Shown here in pieces: positions 38,007-49,480 of a stretch of 64,000 bases of DNA. Below the pieces are notes generated by a model that ran no database searches, was not told where the DNA came from, and saw only the letters and a program-made list of their open reading frames with translations. The stretch is from Basidiobolus meristosporus CBS 931.73 (taxonomy: Eukaryota > Basidiobolomycota > Basidiobolomycetes > Basidiobolales > Basidiobolaceae), in the NCBI GenBank assembly GCA_002104905.1, contig MCFE01000006.1:124001-188000 (forward strand), in the 5' to 3' direction. Both the position numbers and the translations under genes were made by a program. Each line of letters starts with the position of its first letter. Positions within the stretch are counted from its first letter, which is position 1.

Positions 38007-41000
38007 ATGTCTACTACTGCTATTACTGGAATTTTTCCCTCTGCTGAAAAGTTGGATGGATCTAACTACCAAGTGTGGAAGGTGAAGATGAAGATGCTGC
38101 TACAAGAAAGAGGCCTTTGGGATATTGTCATGGGAGAAGAATGCCCTCCTAAAAACATGGGAGAGGAAGCCTTAAAGTACCAGAAGAAAGAACAAAGTGC
38201 CTTTAACTGCATTTGCCTTAATGTCAAGGACAAATTGCTAATTCAATGCTCAAGAGCAAAAACGGCAAAAAATGCCTGGAAAGCATTGGAAGACACCTAC
38301 CAGTCATGTTCAGCTGCCAAGAAAATGTATCTGAGAAGAAAATTCTTTACTACAAAGATGCTGCCAGGAGAAGAAATGAAAAATCTAATTAACAGAATTA
38401 CCCTGCTGGTAGATGAGATGGAATCTGTGGGCGTACCAACTACTGATGAGGATGTGATAGTTACCATCCTGAATAGCCTGACAGACAAGTTTCAGGGCCT
38501 TGTATCAGCCCTAGAGTCCAGAACTGAAGATTTGACCTTAAATTACGTATATGGAAGGCTCCTGGATGAAGAATTAAGAAAATCAAGCGCCAATAAGAAG
38601 GAAGAAGAAAATGCTTTAATAAGCAATGATAACCAACAAAGGAGGTATCCAAGACCCTACAAAGGCAACAGCAACCTATTTTGCAACTACTGCAAAAGGA
38701 AAGGACACACATCAGACCGGTGTTTCAAAAAGAGAGATTATCAGCAAAAGAAGCCTGAATATGGAAATGCTGCAACAACTGAAGATAGACTATTCATATC
38801 TGCACTAAATATGACCACAAACAAGGATTCTCAGACATGGTATATTGACTCTGGAGCTTCTCAACACTTTACACACCAAAAAGAACTTTTTACCCAATAT
38901 CAAGAAATTCCAATTAAGAAGGTTTTCATGGGCAACGATAGAACACTTGATGCAGTGGGAGAAGGAACTATCCAAGTAAACCTTAGAAGTAGTGAAGGAA
39001 GCCATACACTGACCTTTAAAGAAGTACTCTATGTACCAGAAATAGCCAAGAACCTACTCTCTGTAAGCAAGGCCACAGCAGAAGGACTCAGTTTCAGTTT
39101 TGACAATTCTGGATGCAGGATCACTGATCAAAATGGTGCTCATATTGCTTCGGGCATCAGAGATCAGAACCTATACAAGTTGACTTATATTCCATCATAT
39201 CTGGAAGCCAATATAAGTAACTTAAATGAAGAAACACCAATGCTTTGGCACAGGAGATTTGGGCACATCAATTTTGATTATTTGCGCAAAATGATCAAAG
39301 ATCAGCTAATTTCTGGAGTAAAAATTGATCCCCCAGCTAATTTGGAGCACTGTGAAGCCTGCATATATGGGAAACAAGCCAGACAACCGTTCAAGAGCTC
39401 TGGGTTAATCAAAACTAAGAAAAAATTAGATCTAATTCACTCAGATCTGTGTGGACCTATGCAAAATTTATCCTTAGGCGGGATGAAGTATTTAATCACT
39501 TTTATTGATGATTATACAAGATACACATGGGTCTACTTCATGGAGAGAAAGGAAGAAGCTCTGTCTAAGTTCAGGGAGTTTAAAGCCATGGTGGAGAAAG
39601 AAACTGGTGAAAAAATCAAGAAAATACGCTCTGACAATGGTGGAGAATATACCTCAAAACTCTTCATCCACTTCTGCAAAATTCATGGGATAAAGCAAGA
39701 GACTACTGTACCATACTCCCCACAGCAAAATGGAGTAGCAGAACAAGCTAACAGATCAATAATTGATATGGCAAGATCTATGATCCATGATCAAAAATTA
39801 TCCTATGATTTTTGGGTGGAATCAGTTGCCACTGCTGTATATCTTAAAAATAGGAGTTATAACAGAATACTTCGTGATTCTACTCCATTTGAAGCATGGT
39901 ATGGATACAGACCAAGTGCAGAACATCTAAGAATATTTGGGTGTACAGCATATGCCAAAAAACTGGCCGGAAATCAGTCAAAATTTGAGCCAAAAAGTGT
40001 AAAATGCATATTTTTGGGCTACTGCAATAAGAGTAAGGCATACAGACTCTACAATACCAAAGCAAAGAAGCTGATCAAGTCCAGGGATGTGTTGTTTGAT
40101 GAAAATTCAAAATGTTCACAAAAAATGACATCAGATGATGACAAAAATTTGATCTCAAGTCCACCAATTGTCAGGATTGAATCAGAGCAAAACAATGAAA
40201 ATTTTTTCACTCCAGAGGACTCTACAACCGTGGTTCAGCCAGAATCAGTGCCCAGGAATATCCCAGAAGTGATCATTCCAGTATTAAATGCCCGGAGATC
40301 CAATCGGACAAGAAATAGCCCAAATTACTATATCAATGAGGGTACAAACTTAGCCTATGCCTATTCAGTCCATATTGATGAACCCCAGACTGTAAAAGAG
40401 GCCCTAAATAGCCCTCAGACAAAGTTTTGGAGATCTGCAATGACTGAGGAATATCAGGCCCTGATGGAAAATCAAACTTGGGACTTAGTCAAATTACCAA
40501 TCAACCAAAAATCAATTGGATGCAGATGGGTCTTTAAAACAAAATACAAGGCTGATGGTACAATTGAAAGATACAAAGCAAGACTTGTAGCCAAAGGATA
40601 CTCTCAAACAAAAGGACTTGACTATACTGAGACCTTTGCACTGGTAGCCAAGTTTAATTCCATCAGATTAATATTGGCTATTGCAGCCAAATATAAGTTT
40701 TTTATTCATCAAATGGATGTAAAAACTGCATTTTTGAATGGAGAACTTGATGAGGACGTGTATATGGACCAGCCTGATGGGTTTGTTGACCAAAATGACC
40801 CCCATTTGGTCTGCAAGCTTAAAAAGTCACTATATGGTCTCAAACAATCACCAAGAGCCTGGAATTGCAAGATAGATTCTTATTTGGAATATTTGAGTTT
40901 CAAAAGGAGTAATGCTGACTATAGTATATACTATAAGCCAGATAGAGCAAATCCAGTTCTATTAGCTCTATATGTGGATGATCTTATTATAGCCGCCAAT

Positions 41001-41951
41001 AACCTAGAAACATTGGAAGAGACTAAATCCAGCCTATCTAAGGAGTTCAAGATGTCCGATCTAGGAGAACTTAGTTACTACTTAGGGATTAAGTTCTCCA
41101 TAGACAGAAGTACCCAGACAATTACCCTAAGCCAATCCAAGTATATTCAAGATATACTAAAGAAGTACAAAATGGAAGACTGTAAACCGGCAGCTACCCC
41201 AATGGAGACAAACCTTAACTTGGTCAAAACTCAACCATATCAAGAGAGCTTGGTGCCATCTGAAAGCCCTGACTTTCCTTATCAATCTATGGTCGGCAGT
41301 CTGATGTATATCATGCTTGGAACTCGTCCAGATATCTCATATTCAGTGGGAGTTGTCAGCCAACATAATCAGAGCTATGGATCTGATCATATTGCAGCAG
41401 TTAAGCGGATTTTTAGATACCTAAAAGGAACTGCTGATATCTGCTTAAGATACACTTATAAGGACTCAGAACAAGATCTTGTGGGATACTCTGATGCAGA
41501 TTGGGGACAAAATTTGGAAGACAGAAGATCCACCACAGGATATACCTTTCTTTACTGTAAAGGAGCAATTTCATGGAACTCAAGAAAGCAACCAACCGTA
41601 GCACTTTCTACTACAGAGGCAGAGTATATGGCAGCTTGTGAAGCTACAAAAGAAGCAATGTGGCTAAGAAAGCTCTTTACAGATTTAGGCCTATGTCAAA
41701 AAACGCCTATTACTTTATTTCAAGATAATCAAGGATGTATACAATTAGGTAGAAATCCAACTTTTCATGCTAGAACCAAGCACATAGATATTAGACATCA
41801 TTTCATATGTGAAGCTATAGAGAGTAACTTAGTTAGCTTAGTTTACTGTCCTACAGATGAAATGATTGCAGACATATTTAGCAAACCATTAGCTAGAGAC
41901 AAGTTTGAATATCTTAGGTCAAAATTAGGACTAGTCAGTATGAACATTTAG
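38007..41951 (+). CDS. Copia Gag-Pol polyprotein (single open frame)
   Basis: The frame is open from 37857 inside the LTR; I choose ATG at 38007, just past the primer-binding site, giving 1314 residues. Gag comes first, with a CCHC zinc knuckle CNYCKRKGHTSDRC at about 38682-38723. Protease: DSGAS at 38847. Integrase: HHCC zinc finger from about 39249, then catalytic Asp at 39444 and 39633 and Glu at 39741 (QQNGVAEQ). Reverse transcriptase: YVDD at 40971-40982. RNase H: DADW near 41493, STTEAEYMA and the DNQG segment. The order protease-integrase-RT-RNase H is diagnostic of Ty1/copia. The usual FAPVA of RT reads FALVA here. All catalytic residues I checked are present, so the product may be active. 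ATG at 37980, inside the primer-binding site, is an alternative start. Confidence 0.92.
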   Translation: MSTTAITGIFPSAEKLDGSNYQVWKVKMKMLLQERGLWDIVMGEECPPKNMGEEALKYQKKEQSAFNCICLNVKDKLLIQCSRAKTAKNAWKALEDTYQSCSAAKKMYLRRKFFTTKMLPGEEMKNLINRITLLVDEMESVGVPTTDEDVIVTILNSLTDKFQGLVSALESRTEDLTLNYVYGRLLDEELRKSSANKKEEENALISNDNQQRRYPRPYKGNSNLFCNYCKRKGHTSDRCFKKRDYQQKKPEYGNAATTEDRLFISALNMTTNKDSQTWYIDSGASQHFTHQKELFTQYQEIPIKKVFMGNDRTLDAVGEGTIQVNLRSSEGSHTLTFKEVLYVPEIAKNLLSVSKATAEGLSFSFDNSGCRITDQNGAHIASGIRDQNLYKLTYIPSYLEANISNLNEETPMLWHRRFGHINFDYLRKMIKDQLISGVKIDPPANLEHCEACIYGKQARQPFKSSGLIKTKKKLDLIHSDLCGPMQNLSLGGMKYLITFIDDYTRYTWVYFMERKEEALSKFREFKAMVEKETGEKIKKIRSDNGGEYTSKLFIHFCKIHGIKQETTVPYSPQQNGVAEQANRSIIDMARSMIHDQKLSYDFWVESVATAVYLKNRSYNRILRDSTPFEAWYGYRPSAEHLRIFGCTAYAKKLAGNQSKFEPKSVKCIFLGYCNKSKAYRLYNTKAKKLIKSRDVLFDENSKCSQKMTSDDDKNLISSPPIVRIESEQNNENFFTPEDSTTVVQPESVPRNIPEVIIPVLNARRSNRTRNSPNYYINEGTNLAYAYSVHIDEPQTVKEALNSPQTKFWRSAMTEEYQALMENQTWDLVKLPINQKSIGCRWVFKTKYKADGTIERYKARLVAKGYSQTKGLDYTETFALVAKFNSIRLILAIAAKYKFFIHQMDVKTAFLNGELDEDVYMDQPDGFVDQNDPHLVCKLKKSLYGLKQSPRAWNCKIDSYLEYLSFKRSNADYSIYYKPDRANPVLLALYVDDLIIAANNLETLEETKSSLSKEFKMSDLGELSYYLGIKFSIDRSTQTITLSQSKYIQDILKKYKMEDCKPAATPMETNLNLVKTQPYQESLVPSESPDFPYQSMVGSLMYIMLGTRPDISYSVGVVSQHNQSYGSDHIAAVKRIFRYLKGTADICLRYTYKDSEQDLVGYSDADWGQNLEDRRSTTGYTFLYCKGAISWNSRKQPTVALSTTEAEYMAACEATKEAMWLRKLFTDLGLCQKTPITLFQDNQGCIQLGRNPTFHARTKHIDIRHHFICEAIESNLVSLVYCPTDEMIADIFSKPLARDKFEYLRSKLGLVSMNI

Positions 41952-41962
41952 CTGAGTGGGAG

Positions 41963-42311
41963 TGTTGTAAAAATTTGTATTTCCACCTAAACATTCACCT
42001 AACTTAGTCACTTAGATCATTACCTTCAAATCCTAGAAAATACTGACTAAATTCCTTGTTGGGATTTACTTAGAATACTTTCACCAAAATACCAGGTACC
42101 CAGAACATGAAAATTCTCAGAGTTGTCCAAACAGCCCCAAACTTTGCACACATGTTCTTGGGACCTTCCTTAACCTATTCTACGTGTTTGTAATGCCAAG
42201 ACCAGGTAAAAGTATAAATAATACTTTTACATTCAATAAATCATTAAGTGAAAACCACATAATCTACTTGTTCTCCCAATCACTTCCAATATCTCCAAGA
42301 CTCTTACAACA
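41963..42311 (+). repeat. Right LTR of the intact copia element
   Basis: 349 bases, same ends and signals as the left LTR. Its central segment (about 42071-42120) has the same orientation as in the other LTRs of this family in the window. Confidence 0.92.
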
Positions 42312-42316
42312 TTAAT
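42312..42316 (+). repeat. Target-site duplication TTAAT, right copy
   Basis: Exact repeat of 37622-37626. Confidence 0.9.
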
Positions 42317-42339
42317 GAAGATCTAATACTACATTATAT

Positions 42340-42597
42340 GATACCCTATGAAAAATAACTGTAATGATCCATTCAAAGGACTGCCACAACATTTATATCT
42401 CATGATTAAGAGGTATTGATGTAATGCAGACACCATGCAAAGACTATCAAAAAAGCTGTACCTCTGAACTGATAAAAAACATGGTCAAAATATCTCTTCA
42501 CAGCAGTCCCTAAGTTGTTTTTGATGGTCCCACTGCCATTTCTTTCATTTACTGATCCTGGACACTCAATCATCTCCTACATTATTGTACTCTATTA
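42340..42597 (+). repeat. Family B repeat, left part of a copy split by a copia element
   Basis: Resembles 50600-50850 and the reverse complement of about 56700-56940 (for example the ATGATC..AAAGG, AAGAGGTATTGAT and ACTGATCCTGGA landmarks). The match continues at 47224 on the far side of the copia element, so this copy was split by it. Confidence 0.6.
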
Positions 42598-42945
42598 TGT
42601 TGTAAAGATTTGTAATTCCACCTAAATATTCCCCAACTTAGTCACTTAGATCATTACCTTCAAATCCTAGGGAATACTGACCAAATTCCTTGTGGGGATT
42701 TACTTAGAATATTTTCATCAAGATACCAGGTACCTAGTACATGATAATTCTCAAAGATGTTCAGACAGCCCCAAACTTTGCACACTTGTTCTTGGAACCC
42801 TCCTAAACCTATTCTGCATGTCTCTTATGCTAAGACCATGTAGGAGTATAAATACTACTTTTACATTCAGTAAATCATTAGGTGAAAGCCACATAATCTA
42901 CTTGCACTCCCAATCACTTCCAATATCTTTAAGACTCTTACAACA
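42598..42945 (+). repeat. Left LTR of the degenerate copia element
   Basis: TGTTGTAAAG..CTCTTACAACA, TATA box AGTATAAATACT near 42846, followed directly by the primer-binding site GGTTATGAGCCCC. Confidence 0.88.
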
Positions 42946-43306
42946 GGTTATGAGCCCCAAGCTGGCACTCTCTTCAATGTCTACTACTGCTTTTACTGGA
43001 GTTTTTCCCTCTGCTGAAAAGTTGGATGAATCTACCTACCAAGCATGGAAGGTGAAGATGAAGATGCTGCAACAAGAAAGAGGCCTTTAGGATATTGTCA
43101 TGGGAGAAGAATGTTCTCCTGAAAACATGGGAGAGGAAGCCTTAAAGTACCAGAAGAAAGAACAAAGTGCCTTTGACTGCATTTGCCTTAAGGTTAAAGA
43201 CAAATTGCTAACTCAATGCTCAAGAGTAAAAGCAGCAAAGAATGCCTGGAATGCATTCAAAGGCACCTACCAGGCAGGTTCAGACAAATATTCTTTGCTA
43301 CAAAGA

Positions 43307-43818
43307 TGTCATGATCACATGACATCCCTGGTCTCCAATTTTTTAGCCAAATCAGGTCAGTGAAGAAATCCCAGTTCCATCTAGGAGTTCTACTACATTC
43401 TAGCAACTTCTTGAAAGCTCCAAGTCAATGCCACACAATGGAACATTCTATGGAAGCTTCCCATCAGAGTTTATGTAGTCCCATGCCATATATGGTAACT
43501 ACCTGTCACATGATCAGCTGACCCCTGACATATCTCCATGTGCTATTCCAGTCTGTTCTTTAGTATATCCAATCTTGGCACACTTACTGTGCCTCACCCC
43601 AGAACCCCATTAGTATTAGCCAATAACTCTTGGCATCCATATTGCCAAAAAGTATATATAGTCCTATCCCCCCTTATATTCCTCAGTCTGATAAACACAG
43701 GTCTTGAATAAACAGCCTTGCCTTGGAAATCCGCCTTGCCTTGTTGATCCACACCTAAGTCCTTTCCTGGTCCTGCCTTGCCTAGCTCTACTCTCCTGCC
43801 TTGTGTCTATTCATAACA
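43307..43818 (+). mobile_element. Solo LTR, family C, with AAAGA target duplication
   Basis: 512 bases starting TGTCATGATCACATGACA and ending ATTCATAACA, flanked on both sides by AAAGA. It has a TATA-like TATATAGTCCTATCC and AATAAACAGCC. It interrupts the gag of the degenerate element exactly. A second copy is at 59987-60507. No internal coding region, so it is a solo LTR. Confidence 0.9.
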
Positions 43819-45785
43819 AAAGATGCTGCCAGCAGAAGAAATTAAAAATATAATTACCAGAATTACCCTGATGGTGGATGAGATGGAATCTGTGGGTGTA
43901 CCAACTTCTGATGAGGATGCAATAGTAACCATCCTGAATGGCCTGATAGACAGGTTTCAGGGCACTGATATCAGCCCTAGAGCTAGAACTGAAGATTTGA
44001 CAATAAATTATGCTCAAGGAAGGCTCCTGGATGAAGAATTAGCAAAATCAAGTGGCAAAAGAAGGAAGAAGAAAATGCTTTAATAAGCAATGATCACCAA
44101 CAAAGGAGATACCCAAGAGCTTTCAGAGGTAATAGCAACCAGTGTTGTAACTACTGCAAAAGGAAAGGACACACATCAGACCGGTGTTTGAAAAACAGAG
44201 ATAGTCAGCAGAAAAAGCCTGAATACAGAAATGCTGCAACAACTGAAAACAGACTATTCATATCTGCACTAAATATGACCACAAACAAGGACTTACAGAT
44301 GTGGTATATTGACTCTAGAGCTTCTCAATACTTTACACACCAAAAAGAACCTTTTACTCAACATCAAGAAATTCCAAATAAGGAGGTTTTCATGGGTGAC
44401 AATAGAACACTTGATGCAGTGGGAGAAGGAACTATCCAAGTAAACCTTAGAAGCAGCAAAGGAATCCATACAATGACTATTAATGAAGTACACCATGTAC
44501 CAGAAATGACCAAGAACCTACTATCTGTAAGCAAGGCCACTGTAGAAGGACTCAGTTTTAGCTTTGACAGTTCTGAATGCAGGATCACTGATCAGAATGG
44601 TCCCCACATTGCTTTGGGTATCAGAGATCAGACTCTATACAAGTTGACTTATATTCCATCATATCTGGAAGCCAATATTAGTAACCTAGGTGAAGAAACA
44701 CCAATGCTTTGGCACAGGAGATTTAGAAACATGAATTTTGATTATTTGTGCAAAATGATCAAAGATCAGCAAATTTCTGGAGTAAAAGTTGATCCCACAG
44801 CCAATCTGAAGCTCTCTGAAGCCTGCATCAATGGGAAACAAGCTATACAACTGTTCAAGAGCTCTGAGTTGATCAAAACTAAGAAAAAATTAGATCTAAC
44901 TCACTCAGATCTGTGTGGACCTATGCAAAATTTATCCTTAGGTGGGATGAAGTATTTGATCACTTTTACTGATGGTTATACAAGATACACATGGGCCTAC
45001 TTCATGGAGAGAAAGGAAGAAGCTCTGTCTAGGTTCAGGGAGCTTAAAGCTATGGTGGAGAGACAAACTGGTGAAAAAATCAAGAAAATACGCTCTGATA
45101 ATTGTGGAGAATATACCTCAAAACTCTTCACCCACTTCTGCAAAATTCATGGGATAATTCAAGAGACTACTGTACCATACTCCCCACAGCAAAATGGAGA
45201 AGCAGAATGTGCAAACAGATCCATAACTGATATTGCAAGATTGATGATCCATGATCAAAAATAATCCTACAATTTTTGGGTGGAATCAGTTGCCTCAGCT
45301 GTGTACCTTAAAAATAGGGGTTATAGCAGAATGCTTTGTATTCTACTCCATTTGAAGACTAGCATGAATACAGACCAAGTGCAGAACATCTAAGAACATT
45401 TGGGTGTACAGCATATACCAAGAAACAGCATGGAAATCAGTCAAAATCTGAGCCAAAAAGTGTGAAATGGATATTTTTAGGCTACTCCATTGAGAGTAAA
45501 GCAAACAGAAAAAAAATTAATTGGATGCAGATGGGTCTTTAAGACAAAGTATAAGGTTGACGGTACAATTGAAAGATACAAAGTAAGGCTTGTGGCTAAA
45601 GGATACTCTCAAATAAAAGGACTTGACAATATTGAGACCTTTGCACCAGTAGCCAAGTTGAACTTGATCAGATTAAGGTTGGCTATTGCAGCCAAATATA
45701 AGTTTTCTATACATCAAATGAATGTAAAAACTGCATTTTTGAGTGGAGAACTTGATGATGACATGTATATGGACTAGCCTGATGG

Positions 45786-46036
45786 ACAGGAGGCCACCCA
45801 GCAGGGGTGGGGGGGACTCCCTGAGACATGATGGGTGGGGGGAGGATGGCCCCCCAGCCAGTTCCCCTCTCCCTCTAGTCTGGAAGATTTGCATCCAGGG
45901 GGCCTTATTATGATTGGGTGGCCCCTCCCCACCTCCCTGCTCCCCCTCCAAACACCCCCTCCCCCTATTCACCTTGCATCCAGTGCCAAGGAGTGGGGCA
46001 TTTAAATAATGCACCCCCCTGGGTGCACAGAGTGGG
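45786..46036. other. GC-rich block replacing part of RT in the degenerate element
   Basis: About 250 bases rich in C and G runs (G7, C5-C6 tracts), unlike the AT-rich element around it. It joins sequence equal to about 40782 of the intact element to sequence equal to about 41128, so about 345 bases of RT are missing. No target duplication or clear terminal repeats are seen. Confidence 0.7.
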
Positions 46037-46875
46037 CCTAAGCCAATCCAAGTATATTCAAGATAGACTAAAGAAGTACCAAATTGAAGACTGTAAACTG
46101 CCAGCTACCTCAATGGAGACAAGCCTTAACTTGGTCAAAACTCAGCCAAAGCAAGAGGGCTTTGTGCTGTCTGAAAGCCCTGACTTTCCTTGTCAATCTA
46201 TGGTTGGCAGTCTGATGTATATCATGCTTTTTTTTTGATGTCTGGATATCTCATATTCAGTGGGAGTTGTCAGCCAGCTTAATTTGAACTATGGATCTGA
46301 TCATATTGCAGCAGTTAAGCAGATTTTTAGATATCCCAAAGGAAATGCTGATATCTGCTTAAGATACACTTATAAGGATTCAGAACTGTATTTTGTGGGA
46401 TGCTCTGATGCTGATTGGGGACAAAATGTATAAGACAGAAGATCCACCACAGGGTAAACCTTTCTTTACTGTCAAGAAGCAATTTCATGGATATGAAGAA
46501 AGCAACCAACTGTAGCACTTTCCACTACAGAGGCAGAGTATATTACAGCCTGTGAAGCTACAAAAGAGACAATGTGGTTAAGAAAGCTTTTACAGATTTA
46601 GGCCTATGTCAAAAAACAACTATTACTTTATTTCAAGATAATCAAGGATGTATACAATTAGGTAGAAATCCAACTTTTCATGCTAGAGCTAAGCACATAG
46701 ATATTAGACATCATTACATATGTGAAGCTATAGAGACTTACTCAGTTAGCTTGGTTTACTGTCCTTCAAATGAAATGATTGCAGATATATTTACCAAGCC
46801 ATTAGCAACAGACAAGTCTGAATATCCAAGGTCAAAATCAGTACCAGTCAGTGTGAGCATTTAGCTGAGTGGGAG

Positions 46876-47223
46876 TGTTGTAAAGATTTGTGATTCCACC
46901 TAAATATTTACCCAACTTAGTCACTTAGATTATTACCTTCCAATCCTGGGGAATACTGACCAAATTCCTTGTTGGGATTTACTTCAATTACTTTCACCAA
47001 AAGATCAGGTACCCAGAAAATGATAATTCTCAAAGTTATTCTGATAGACCCAAACTTTGCGCACATGTTCTTGGGACTGTACTGAACCTATTCTACATGT
47101 TTGTAATGCCAACATCATGTAAAAGTATAAATACAACACTTATATTCAATAAATCATCAAGTGAAAACCACATAATCTACTTGTTCTCCCAATCACTTCC
47201 ATATCTCCAAGACTCTTACAACA
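46876..47223 (+). repeat. Right LTR of the degenerate copia element
   Basis: 348 bases, TGTTGTAAAG..CTCTTACAACA, preceded by a purine-rich GAGTGGGAG. Confidence 0.88.
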
Positions 47224-48389
47224 TAATTGACTATTAACTCTTTCTCACATTCCTTACTTCTTCACTTAACTGGTGCCCTAAATTTCATGCATAAAAATTG
47301 GTGTATTTCCATTGAGTTTCTGGCTGCAACTCAGTTGTAAGTTGTACTGCTCTATACAAGTCCCTTTACCCAACACTAACATTTAGCTTAGCCTCACACT
47401 CAACAAGTAACTTCCTCAGAATCTAATATATAATATGTCACTTGGTTAAAATACTTGCTGTCCATGAGTTTGGTGGGAACCCAGGGGTTTTATGCTGTTG
47501 TTTGCTCAGCAGCACCCTTATATTCTGGTCTCCTACTAGCACTGCCATGTCTAGCCTCTTATATACCAGTCTTCACAAAAACTTTTCAATAGTTAAGAGT
47601 GTTTTCTGGAGCACTGTTCTTGAAGAAGTGCTGCAACCTCTTGGTGTGCATGCCACTGTTCTAAAATCCCACTGTAGGCATTATGATAGTCCCCAATTTC
47701 ATGAAATTGTTGCTTTATCTGCCAGTGAGATCTCCACTCCGTCTACAATGGAGGATGTAGAGGCAATGGTAGATACATTGTCTTTCTCTGCGTACTCATT
47801 TACCTCACTGGAGTGTAACTCAACTGGCTGCATTTCCAACTATTAAGAAACAGCTGTTGTCCAACTGGTAATTCTTCTTGGCTATTATGGGATTTGGCCT
47901 GTCCTGGGCTGATAGCATGAATTGGTGAGAGTGGCAGCTTTTTTCTCATGCTTTGCTGTGTCTGGCCTGGGTGGACCTTTTTCCCTATACTTTGAACTCT
48001 ATCACTGTAAGGTCTTTCACTGCTGCTTTGACTGAGTGATTCTGGTACTGTACTATATTCTTTTGCTGATAAATGCTGCACTGGTGCATCTGTTGGTGCC
48101 TGCTTGTCTTCTATAGGTTCTTATCTGGCTACCTAGCATTTCTTTACCACTTGTGTAGAGCTTTCAGCCCTGATTATGATAGGCTGTCAAGAAGATGCTG
48201 GTGCCTAGCCATGTCACCTGTTTACTGCTGTTAATATTATCTGCTTTTCTTGAGATTTTTTCTTAGCATACTAATGCTGGCCTAAATCCATTTGCCTGCT
48301 TGAATTCAGGATAATGCTCTCAGAGCAGGTTAAGCCCACTCTGCTTGGCCTTGTCTTTCAATGGTTGTATGGCATGTTAGCCCCAAGAA
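47224..48389 (+). repeat. Family B repeat, right part of the split copy
   Basis: Resembles 50840-52200 in order: the CAACAAGTAAC, GGCAGGAACCC, AGTGTAGCTCAACT-like and GATAAATGCTGCACTGG landmarks recur. The minus strand keeps a short open stretch (47800-48081, Ser/Gln-rich), possibly a relic of the family's protein. Its right end abuts a minus-strand LTR. Confidence 0.6.
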
Positions 48390-48731
48390 TTCTGTAAAGC
48401 TTTGGTGACTTCAGGAGTGCTTAGAAGCTCAAGTATATTTTCTGGCTTTCACTTAGTTATTCACTGAAATCAGAAGTAGTATATAGACTCATACGTAGTC
48501 TTGGCAAACAACCATGTAGAGTATGCTTAGGAAGATCCCAAGAACATGTGTGCAGGTTGGGCTGTTTGGACTACTTTGAAGAATTTCATGTTCTAGGCAC
48601 CTAGCATTTGATGAAAGTATTCTTAAGAACTATGGACAAGAAATTTGGTCAGAATTCTCCAAGAATCTTAGGTAATGATGCAAGTCACTAGATTGGGTGA
48701 ATTTTTAGGTGCAATTAAAAGACTTACAGCA
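48390..48731 (-). repeat. Minus-strand LTR of a decayed copia element
   Basis: The reverse complement aligns with the family A LTRs from TGCTGTAAG to the CTTTACAGA end. Its central segment has the common orientation. It lies just downstream (on the minus strand) of copia RNase H sequence, so it is the 3' LTR. Confidence 0.65.
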
Positions 48732-48742
48732 CTCCCATGCAA

Positions 48743-49480
48743 CTAAATATTCATATCCATGAGTCTTAAATGTCATCTGAGAGGCCTGTATTTGACTTGG
48801 GCCAATACTTCAGTATATATATCTGCAATTACTTCATCTATAGTACAGTAAGTTAGGCAAACTGACTTATTCCCTATAGCATCAGATATGAAATGATGTC
48901 CAATATTTACATGTTTAGCTCTAGCATGAAATGCAGGATTTCCACCTAATTGTATACAACTATAAATATCCTGAAATACAGTAGTGGGGGCAATTAAGAA
49001 AATCTGAAGTCTTTGAACAGCTTTCTTAGCCATATTACTTCTTTATTAGCCTCTCAAGTGGTCATGTAATCTGCTGGGGTAGTGGAATGTGCTACAGTTG
49101 GTTGCTTTCCTGAGTTTTATGAGATTGCTTCTCATAAGTAAGTATAAGAATTTCCTATGGTGGATCTGGTGTCTTCTAAGTTCTGTACCCAATCAGATTC
49201 AGAGTATCTCACATGTTCCTGTTCTAAATCTTGAATGGTATACCTTAAGCAAGTATTAGTAGGTCCATTTACATATCTAAAAACCTGCTTAACTGCTGCA
49301 ACTTGAGCAGATACATAGTTATGGCTATGCTGGCTGACAGTTGATATTGATTATGAGCCATCTTGATGTGCTCTTAGCATGTTATACATTAAGCTGCAGA
49401 CCCTGTATTGAGAAGGGAAGTATGGGCTTTCAGATAACCCCAAGCACTAATTATTTTGCTGAGTTTTGACCAAGATAAGG
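48743..49480 (-). pseudogene. Copia RT/RNase H relic, minus strand
   Basis: The minus-strand frame 49033-48773 includes HARAKHVNIGHHFISDAIG, the RNase H end seen in the intact element, and upstream pieces match SVVSQHNQSYGSDHIAAVKR-type sequence with stops. The match begins near 49480. The 5' part of this element is missing. Confidence 0.75.

Larger units (their letters stand above)
37627..42311 (+). mobile_element. Apparently complete Ty1/copia retrotransposon, 4685 bp
   Basis: Bounded by two 349-base LTRs that begin TGTTGTAA and end TTACAACA, flanked by the 5-base duplication TTAAT. It contains a half-tRNA-type primer-binding site, one long gag-pol frame and a purine-rich tract (about 41952-41962) just before the right LTR. 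The LTRs differ at several bases plus a microinversion, so it is not a brand-new insertion, although its frame is open. It is inserted in the gag of an older element of the same family. Confidence 0.92.
42977..46864 (+). pseudogene. Broken copia gag-pol of the degenerate element
   Basis: Reads from an ATG matching the intact element's start, but a TAG follows QERGL at 43088-43090, with further stops and frame changes (for example at about 45262 and 45350). The gag is split by the solo LTR at 43307-43818. The integrase region is the longest open piece (44188-45264), but GGEYT reads CGEYT and the protease DSGAS reads DSRAS. A GC-rich block replaces about 345 bases of RT including the YVDD segment. 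RNase H is present but frameshifted. It cannot make a working polyprotein. Confidence 0.9.
42598..47223 (+). mobile_element. Degenerate Ty1/copia element of the same family (A)
   Basis: Two 348-base LTRs (42598-42945, 46876-47223) enclose a mutated gag-pol. The flanking pentamers TATTA and TAATT do not match exactly, so the duplication has decayed or one end was altered. The two LTRs differ at many positions, which marks an old insertion. It contains a nested solo LTR and a GC-rich replacement block. Confidence 0.88.
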
